Shown: piece after piece, positions 58,462 through 64,000 of the stretch | How positions within the stretch are numbered: the first letter of the stretch is position 1 | Layout of the letters: each line of letters starts with the position of its first letter | DNA from: Marsupella aquatica | Lineage: Eukaryota > Marchantiophyta | Assembly: GCA_973895155.1 (NCBI GenBank) | Contig: OZ316899.1 | Span: forward strand, 15,252,001 to 15,316,000 | Direction of reading: 5' to 3' | Length of the DNA: 64,000 nt | Notes under the pieces: model-generated | Told to the model about the DNA's origin: nothing | What the model saw: the letters and a program-made list of their open reading frames with translations, nothing else | The model's database searches: none | Program-made: the position numbers and the translations under genes

Positions 58462-58751
58462 CTACAAAGTGATTCTGCACAAACTTTCTATCTGAGCCTC
58501 TCCTGAGTCTAAGACCCTTACTCTCCCAAGTAATCGTCCTGACTGAATCTGCCCGTCGTGCCGCCTTTTCAGCATAAGAGGGGAGAACAAATGGCTTCTC
58601 CGGGGTCTGTACAACATTCCTAGAGACGTTCCTTCAAAGTTGAAAACGCCTCCGAAGATTCCACTATGACCTGAGAATTTGAACTGGAGTTCTTTAGTCG
58701 AAGTTGGGAAATTGGGCAAATTTTCTAGACAAAAGGGAGTATAGGAGTTCT
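58462..58751 (-). CDS. Conserved segment downstream of the methyltransferase stop, element B
   Basis: Minus strand, preceded by a TTTTTTCCAG acceptor (AG at 58752-58753). It contains 'RPRRSHLFSPLMLKRRHDG', similar to 'GARRNLYSLPFMDVEAGHV' in element A at the same place. The frame is short and the reading uncertain. Possible alternative last exon. No domain known. Confidence 0.35.
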
Positions 58752-59413
58752 CTGGAAAAAAGTATACAATGAGAGAAAGAAAGCTAAAGAACATTACTCT
58801 TCTGACTCTTCACTGTCATCTCCAGATCCAAGGTCCACCACATTCTTTGACACCTCATCATCTTTAGATTGTTGAGAAGCATTGCCACCCTCATCCTCGT
58901 CTTCCGAATCAAAATTTAGAATAGCACGGAGCCTGTCCTGCTTCTTACTTCCAGGAATTTTCTTAGGAGGAGTTGGTGCAACCACTTCTTTGTTCTGTAA
59001 AAGATCGAGGAAGACCTTACCGGAAGTATCAACAAACTCTGGCCAATTTTCCAGCCCAATAACAAAGCGACCAGAATAATCTCTAGCCACAAACGTACTA
59101 CCGGAACCTACTGTCAAGTCCATAACGATATCTCCAGGAAGAGTTACCAATTCCAAAATAGTTTGCATGAAACCCACAGGCAAGCGTGAATTTCCTGCAA
59201 ATTGGAGCTCAGGAGTCGGGTCATGTCGCGGCAACGATAACCCAATAATGTTAGTGACGGAAGGGCCTTCTGCATTCGATAGTGGCCGGAACTTGGGGTC
59301 TTTTGGGACCCTTCCCTTTGTCGAAATGCGGCAAAATATATTAAGAGTAAGTGTGAATATCTGCAACACAGTTTCCCAATGAAGGCAGTATAAGAAAATA
59401 GACACATATATAT

Positions 59414-59501
59414 TAGCGCTTGGCGCTAGTCAACCCGTCATCCTTACGAAAGATAAGTGAATTGTAGATATAGCGAATGCTAATAGTAGCGCCGGGCGCT
59501 A
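59414..59501. repeat. Two B-type palindromes in intron 3
   Basis: TAGCGCTTGGCGCTA at 59414-59428 and TAGCGCCGGGCGCTA at 59487-59501, inside the intron 59361-59524. The same intron of element A holds an A-type palindrome. A weak TAGCGAATGCTA at 59471-59482 lies between them. Confidence 0.88.
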
Positions 59502-60272
59502 GTATGTGCAAGAGGAATTGTTACCTGAGTATCAGATCGGGGTCTATACATTGGTGTAGTCATGACCACATTGTGGGTTGAAATACAGTGGAAACACTTA
59601 GAATCCTGGCAAGCCGCAATCACTTCAGATACCTGATCATAGTCTCTTCTGTGTAAAATTGCAAGTAGGCCATTGTCTGCCAGGAATGGCTCCATGGCTC
59701 GGAAGAAAGAGCTAGGAATAGTGTAATCCTGAAGGTTCCACTTGGGAACCTTCCGATCAATAAGTGTTGGTTTTAATCCAGTGGGAATGTAGATGAAACC
59801 AGCATCCACACCAAAGCCCCTCTCTTTTCTGCCACGCATTACTCCCTTCTCTCTGTCTCCCTTTCCCCAAGCCTCAACTTTAGTAACCCACATGGGCTTC
59901 ATCCCCTTGTTAAATACCGAATCGTAAAATTCGTTTAAATTGGACTCCACAAAACAGTGTCTAGAACACCTTCGCTTAAAATTCTCGACATCTCTCTGGA
60001 TTCCACAGGAAATAACATCTCGAGTAGATGATGCTGCTCTGTCCTCACCGGTGCCTCTCTTTTTCTTTTTCTTTGTGCTAGTTGCGTCAACAGGGACAAT
60101 GGATTTGCCAGCACCATCCGGGGTCCCTTGATCCGGGGTTTGCTGAGCTCTAGTGTTTGCCTCCGATGCCTAAGGAGTTGCATCATTCTTCCCTTTGGCA
60201 GCCGGGACCTCCGTGTCGGACTTTCAACCTCCTGTTAGGCACAGAAACTTGCATGAGTCCAACCTTTCAGAC

Positions 60273-60287
60273 TAGCGCCAGGCGCTA
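60273..60287. repeat. B-type palindrome in intron 2
   Basis: TAGCGCCAGGCGCTA, perfect 7-bp arms, inside intron 60232-60365. Confidence 0.9.
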
Positions 60288-61719
60288 TTAATCAAAGGAA
60301 TTTCCAAATGAAACTCCCGCATAAGCAGCGCCAACAAGTAACCAAAAAGCGCTTAGACTACTCACTTTTCTTGAAGGACCTTGTGGAGTCACTTGGTGCA
60401 GCTGACTCATTCTTCGCCTTTGCTCTTGGCTTACGGCTTCGGTCAACGTGCATGAGAAGAGACTCACAATTCTTTTGTAACTCAGATGCAGATTTGTCAA
60501 CATCAGACTGGAGCCCTTGCTTCATTGCAGACACATAGTTGGCATAGATCTGGGACTTTTGCAACTTCATGAAGGCATCCTTCTCAGCTTCGTCGAACGG
60601 TAAATCCCATTTGTCTGTGTCGAGGTACCACGGACAGTGAAGTCTCTCCCACTCTGACAATGAACATGGTGGAAGCTTTCCTTCCGCTGGGTACATCGAA
60701 TACAGGTTGGCAAGAGCGTCTCCCTCTTTGATAGACACTCATTTCTGAAATGCAGCCGGGTATGCACACAGAGTGTCAGGAGATCTAAGCTCCATCCACA
60801 TGTAAAACCGGTATAGATATCGTTTGGCTCTCTTCCGGTTCCGCTCTGTGTAATCTTCCTTGTCCGCATATTTGGAAGGCCACAAGTTGTTGAAGAATTT
60901 TGCCTTGACAAGATCCCCAAAGTTTCTGAATTCATCGAGAATGATCTTAAGCATGGCCTCCATTGACTCACACCCAGACTTTGTGAGACGGTCAGCCGGC
61001 ATCCGGTCAGAAATCTGTTTGAAGGAAGTGTGAAGCATTCCAGTTGCAATTCCCTCCACAGAATTCCAAGTATGCCATGTATGGCACCACTGCTTCACAG
61101 GCTCGTTGACACTTGCAGGATGGAAAAACTGTTTCCTAATCTCGGGAGTGCAGTGGGGTACTAGAAGGGTGCACCTCAATTTTGGATCCAGGTACGAAAC
61201 AACAGTAAACAACCTGGCTTGATCCATTGTGCATACAACTGTGTCTGGCTTCTTCTCCCGTTTGTTCTTCTCAGTTACGGGATACATCTCAACACAGGTT
61301 CCCAAATAATCTCCAAAATCCAGATGAAGTAAAGGGGTGATCTTTGTCACTTTGATCGACCAATCTTTGGTCGCCTCCTTCATCATTGCCTCATGCCTCT
61401 TTGTGGTCTCCTCTTCTGACCAAGGAGCCCCTTGAGCTTTGGCTAAAGCCATATCAGACTTAAATTGATTTGAGTAAGACTTGATTTTGTCCACACACAT
61501 AATGTAGATGAGGGCATCCTGTGGCATTTTATGTGTAAACCAAGACCCCTTTCTCGTCTTCTTTTGGATCGCCTCAAACTTGCCATGTTCGCGTTGTCAA
61601 TGAGTGGCTTATAGTGATCAAGATCATGCGACAGAATTCGGGAAATTCTGTTTGCGTCAAGAATCCAGGAAGGCTCGACGACTGCTTGTCCAAGCCTGGA
61701 TGCAATGAAAAGGAATTAG

Positions 61720-61734
61720 TAGCGCCGGGCGCTA
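61720..61734. repeat. B-type palindrome in intron 1
   Basis: TAGCGCCGGGCGCTA, perfect 7-bp arms, inside intron 61696-61817. Confidence 0.9.
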
Positions 61735-62921
61735 GCAAAAATTGGGGAATGAACACTTTTGCAAAGCATGTTTGGTCCAAAATGAATGACATGGGTAACA
61801 ATAGTTAACGAATAGAACTTATTGGTTCACGGTGTGCATTTTTGCCTCGAGCTCAACTAGCAAACCTCTGTCACCATTGAAAATGATGCAAATCACATGA
61901 GGATGACACTTCAAGTTGTCTGGATTCTCCCTCGTGATGATTGACCAAGAGTACAATCGATGATTTCCGCCAAACACACAAAACATTTTATCTTTCAGAA
62001 TATGGAACGCTGGGTCCGCATCACACTCTTCCTCAAACTTGTCATTCTCTTCGACCCAAATTGGATCCCAAGAGTCTCGGATCTCGCTGGTGCATATCTG
62101 AGGAACCCCATCGGCATTCGCAGGCTGAACGTAGAAAGGCATCCCAATGCGCGAGTTGTACCCGGTGACCCAAAATGATTCTTTCAACTTCTCGATCGAT
62201 GCACTTTCTTTCTGTAAGGTTCGAACAACCTCCATGGGGAGCAATCTACACAGAGGAATTTGAGGTGGCTCCTTATCGAATCCTCGAAAATCCTTCTCGA
62301 ACGACAATGCATGCTTTGATATTACCTTGTCCATCGATAAGCCTTTGTCACTGACTTCACCCATGGAGACCTCCTTAGGGTCCATTCTCCATCTCCTTGA
62401 CCTCGGGAAGGGCTATGCAGATTCAGCTTCGGAAGTTGACAGGGACGTAGTCGATCGAGTGATGCGACGGGTGTATACTGAACTAGCGAACGAAGACTGA
62501 GAGGACTCAGAATGACCACCATCAGCCTCCCCCATTCTCGTATCACCCAGCCAAAAGTTGCCGTGGAGAGCGACTCGACCACCCGGCACTATCGTACGCG
62601 CCGTGCAGTTCTTGTGAAGATCACATCTCAAAATGTACGGGACCAATAAAGGACGCACATATGCACTTGACAAACTTGTATAGTCCGAGGTCTAAGCGAT
62701 TAGACGGACTAAATTATCCCCAATGAGCGATCTCAACCTCGTATTAAGACACCAATACAATGGACCCAGCCATTCGAACAACGGTCCCAAGTACAGATGG
62801 CATTCTCCGATTGGACTTTCATCCCAGACAAAAGCAAAAAGGGTTCCGTGAACCTCAATCTACTATAATATTACCATTGGAAAGTGATTGTTGGAACCAC
62901 AACAGTGTCGGTAGTTGTGGA

Positions 62922-63358
62922 TAGCGCCAGGCGCTATTATACAACATACCTTCAAATGTATTTGAAAAATCGTCTTCATGTAGCTACGGGAAGTACTGTC
63001 GATACTATTGTCTATAAATTTGCAAATTTTGTGTAGGTGTCGACAAGCCAACTTTAGTAGCGCTCGGCGCTAGTATTCAAATGAATCATGAAATCGGAGT
63101 CCAATGACAACAAACATGAATGCATGAACCCATTCATTCAGCGAATATTCCAATAAATTACAATAGCGCCTGGCGCTATTCAAATGCACATCAATTGAAC
63201 AGAATTTGTTGAAATAAAAGTAAAAAATAACTCCGAACGGGTATGACTTGTAATTCCTTTAATTAATAGTGCCCAACACTATCAAAAACAATTTAAGGAC
63301 AAGCCATGTCACAACAATGTTAAGGACACTTTGTTTCTCATAATAGCGCCAAATGCTA
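62922..63358. repeat. Cluster of five B-type palindromes upstream of the element B gene
   Basis: 62922-62936 (TAGCGCCAGGCGCTA), 63058-63072 (TAGCGCTCGGCGCTA), 63164-63178 (TAGCGCCTGGCGCTA), 63267-63281 (TAGTGCCCAACACTA) and 63344-63358 (decayed right arm). Spacing is 136, 106, 103 and 77 bases. They lie 390-820 bases upstream of the ParB-methyltransferase start. The fourth copy has G-to-A and C-to-T type changes but stays largely symmetric. Confidence 0.88.
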
Positions 63359-63683
63359 CTAAAAACATTGACAGTAAACGAGTATTTACGACAATTTCAA
63401 AGAAATCGATCAGGTTCGCATTCAAAAATACAATGCAAACACGGGAGTAGAACCGGAAATTAAAGCTTGGTATTCTGAATTCAAAAGCATTGACATCGAT
63501 GTAAAAATGAACGGCTGTGCCATTCATGTACAAAATGTTACAGTGCACTAGAAATCCAACATACGATGAAGGAACGGTATGCATTTTCTATCAAAAAAAA
63601 ACATGTGGAAACAGATCCTATCAACCTCGATGGATCCTCCAAGTCTCTCCAGCACTTGAACGATACGCTCTGACAACGAGAAA
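63359..63683. other. Spacer between palindrome cluster and transposase tail
   Basis: About 325 AT-rich bases. I see no gene or further palindrome. Confidence 0.4.
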
Positions 63684-64000
63684 TCAGTCTTCCCACCAAC
63701 TTGGCTTGTACGCATCGTAGTCGTCATTCGAGTCGCTTGATCCATACCACGCAAATTCTCGCCTGCTCGGTGATGAGTCCCCACTCGAAGAACGATCACT
63801 CTCAGTGGATGAAGAAGGCTCGGAGAGACCCGTGCAGATAGTGTCAGCTCTCGGACGGCCGACTGAAGGGGCAATATTCCTAGCAGGAACAGAAGTCGGG
63901 CCGCTCGGATTTGGCCGACTGGATCCTTTGCCGCGGCCTGCAAGTGGGGCATTCTTCGTCTTTGAGATGAGTTTGCCCTTCTTCGAGATTGGAACCGTCA
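63684..64000 (-). CDS. C-terminal tail of the probable element B transposase (partial)
   Basis: Minus strand, open from the window edge to a TGA at 63684-63686. Basic, Pro/Ser-rich linker, then 'REFAWYGSSDSNDDYDAYK' and a Trp-Trp-Glu-Asp end. The element A transposase gene ends with a similar tail ('SSDYNTEFDYNSDAYK', about 28210-28160). This suggests the same gene, entering from the right. The similarity is short, so the call is tentative. It has no start codon in the window. Confidence 0.4.
   Translation of the reverse strand, partial: TVPISKKGKLISKTKNAPLAGRGKGSSRPNPSGPTSVPARNIAPSVGRPRADTICTGLSEPSSSTESDRSSSGDSSPSRREFAWYGSSDSNDDYDAYKPSWWED

Larger units (their letters stand above)
58794..62535 (-). 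pseudogene. ParB-like / beta-class DNA methyltransferase-like fusion, element B
   Basis: Minus strand, same exon plan as element A: exons 62535-61818, 61695-60366, 60231-59525 and 59360-58794. The N-terminus is Ser-rich ('SESSQSSFASS', as 'SVSSQASQSAAS' in A). The ParB-like part ends 'VFGGNHRLYSW' (GGNHR at 61957-61971). The middle region matches A ('LHCPWYLDTDKW'). The motif IV position is 'FIYIPTGL' (59774-59788). Motif I is 'DIVMDLTVGSGSTF' (DLTVGSGSTF at 59091-59120), better kept than in A, followed by 'GRFVIGLE'. The C-terminus is acidic. Damage: TAG at 62413-62415, altered donor at 61817 (AT for GT), frameshift near 61575, TGA at 60739-60741. Its product would be a DNA-binding and possibly methylating protein; activity is doubtful. 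Confidence 0.72.
58192..64000 (-). mobile_element. Element B (left part; continues beyond window)
   Basis: ParB-methyltransferase gene, ten clear B-type palindromes and a probable transposase tail. No terminal inverted repeats found. Unlike element A, both genes appear to read in the same direction. Confidence 0.5.

Noticed and set aside
36102-60741. Recoded UGA in the ParB-methyltransferase genes
   Set aside because: Stops are at different places in A and B, include TAA and TAG, come with frameshifts, and ARGLU1 ends with a normal TGA.
27771-63358. Palindromes as a CRISPR array or as transcription terminators
   Set aside because: Spacing is irregular, spacers are not of uniform length, the genome is eukaryotic, and no T-tract follows the palindromes.
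1-64000. tRNA or rRNA genes
   Set aside because: No cloverleaf-like box A/box B pair or ribosomal sequence was noticed on reading; a tRNA scan was not possible.

Overview
The window is nuclear DNA of a eukaryote in the green-plant lineage. The evidence is a four-exon gene with GT-AG introns for an ARGLU1-type splicing co-factor, plus plant-style CACTA (En/Spm), Ty3/gypsy, Ty1/copia and Mutator-like elements. A gypsy element carrying a cytosine-5 DNA methyltransferase points to a streptophyte alga or seed-free plant more than to a flowering plant. That placement is inference. About 60 of the 64 kb is transposon-derived and most transposon genes are broken.

Layout. 1-13141: CACTA DNA. It holds BRCT and F-box-like fragments, a decayed TNP2-type transposase (1526-4889) and two paralogous TNP1/TNPA-like genes (about 5.0-8.2 and 9.2-12.0 kb). 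Two different CACTA right ends lie at 9057 and 13141, each preceded by its own kind of subterminal repeat. 13142-24823: a minus-strand Ty3/gypsy element cut by that CACTA inside its integrase. It carries a C5 DNA methyltransferase between protease and reverse transcriptase. It is interrupted by a 2.35-kb CACTA-like element (15285-17634, duplicated CAT) and a 3.1-kb LTR insertion (19765-22880, duplicated GTGTC). 24824-27770: unassigned.

27.7-38.8 kb, 'element A': a Mutator-like transposase gene with a SWIM zinc finger (minus) lies head to head with a gene whose protein has an N-terminal ParB/sulfiredoxin-like domain and a C-terminal beta-class (N6-adenine/N4-cytosine type) methyltransferase-like domain (plus). 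40562-42877: ARGLU1, the only clear host gene. 45.3-45.8 kb: a decayed fragment of the same methyltransferase-like gene. 47-57 kb, minus strand, 'element C': lysine-rich repeats, a second type of ParB-like domain, a methyltransferase motif I, a ULP1 protease and an FCP1/NIF-like phosphatase, split by a 5.5-kb insertion and followed by a copia 3' end. 58.1-64 kb, 'element B': a second full-length relative of the ParB-methyltransferase gene, with the tail of a probable transposase gene at the window edge.

The most interesting signal is that elements A and B each carry their own family of short perfect or near-perfect palindromes, GCTAGCGANNTCGCTAGC in A and TAGCGCCNGGCGCTA in B. They lie only in introns and spacers. 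In both elements five of them cluster upstream of the ParB-methyltransferase start. A ParB-like protein next to dispersed cognate palindromes recalls bacterial ParB/parS, although binding is untested. With the gypsy C5 methyltransferase and element C, the window holds three independent transposon lineages that encode DNA-methyltransferase-like proteins.
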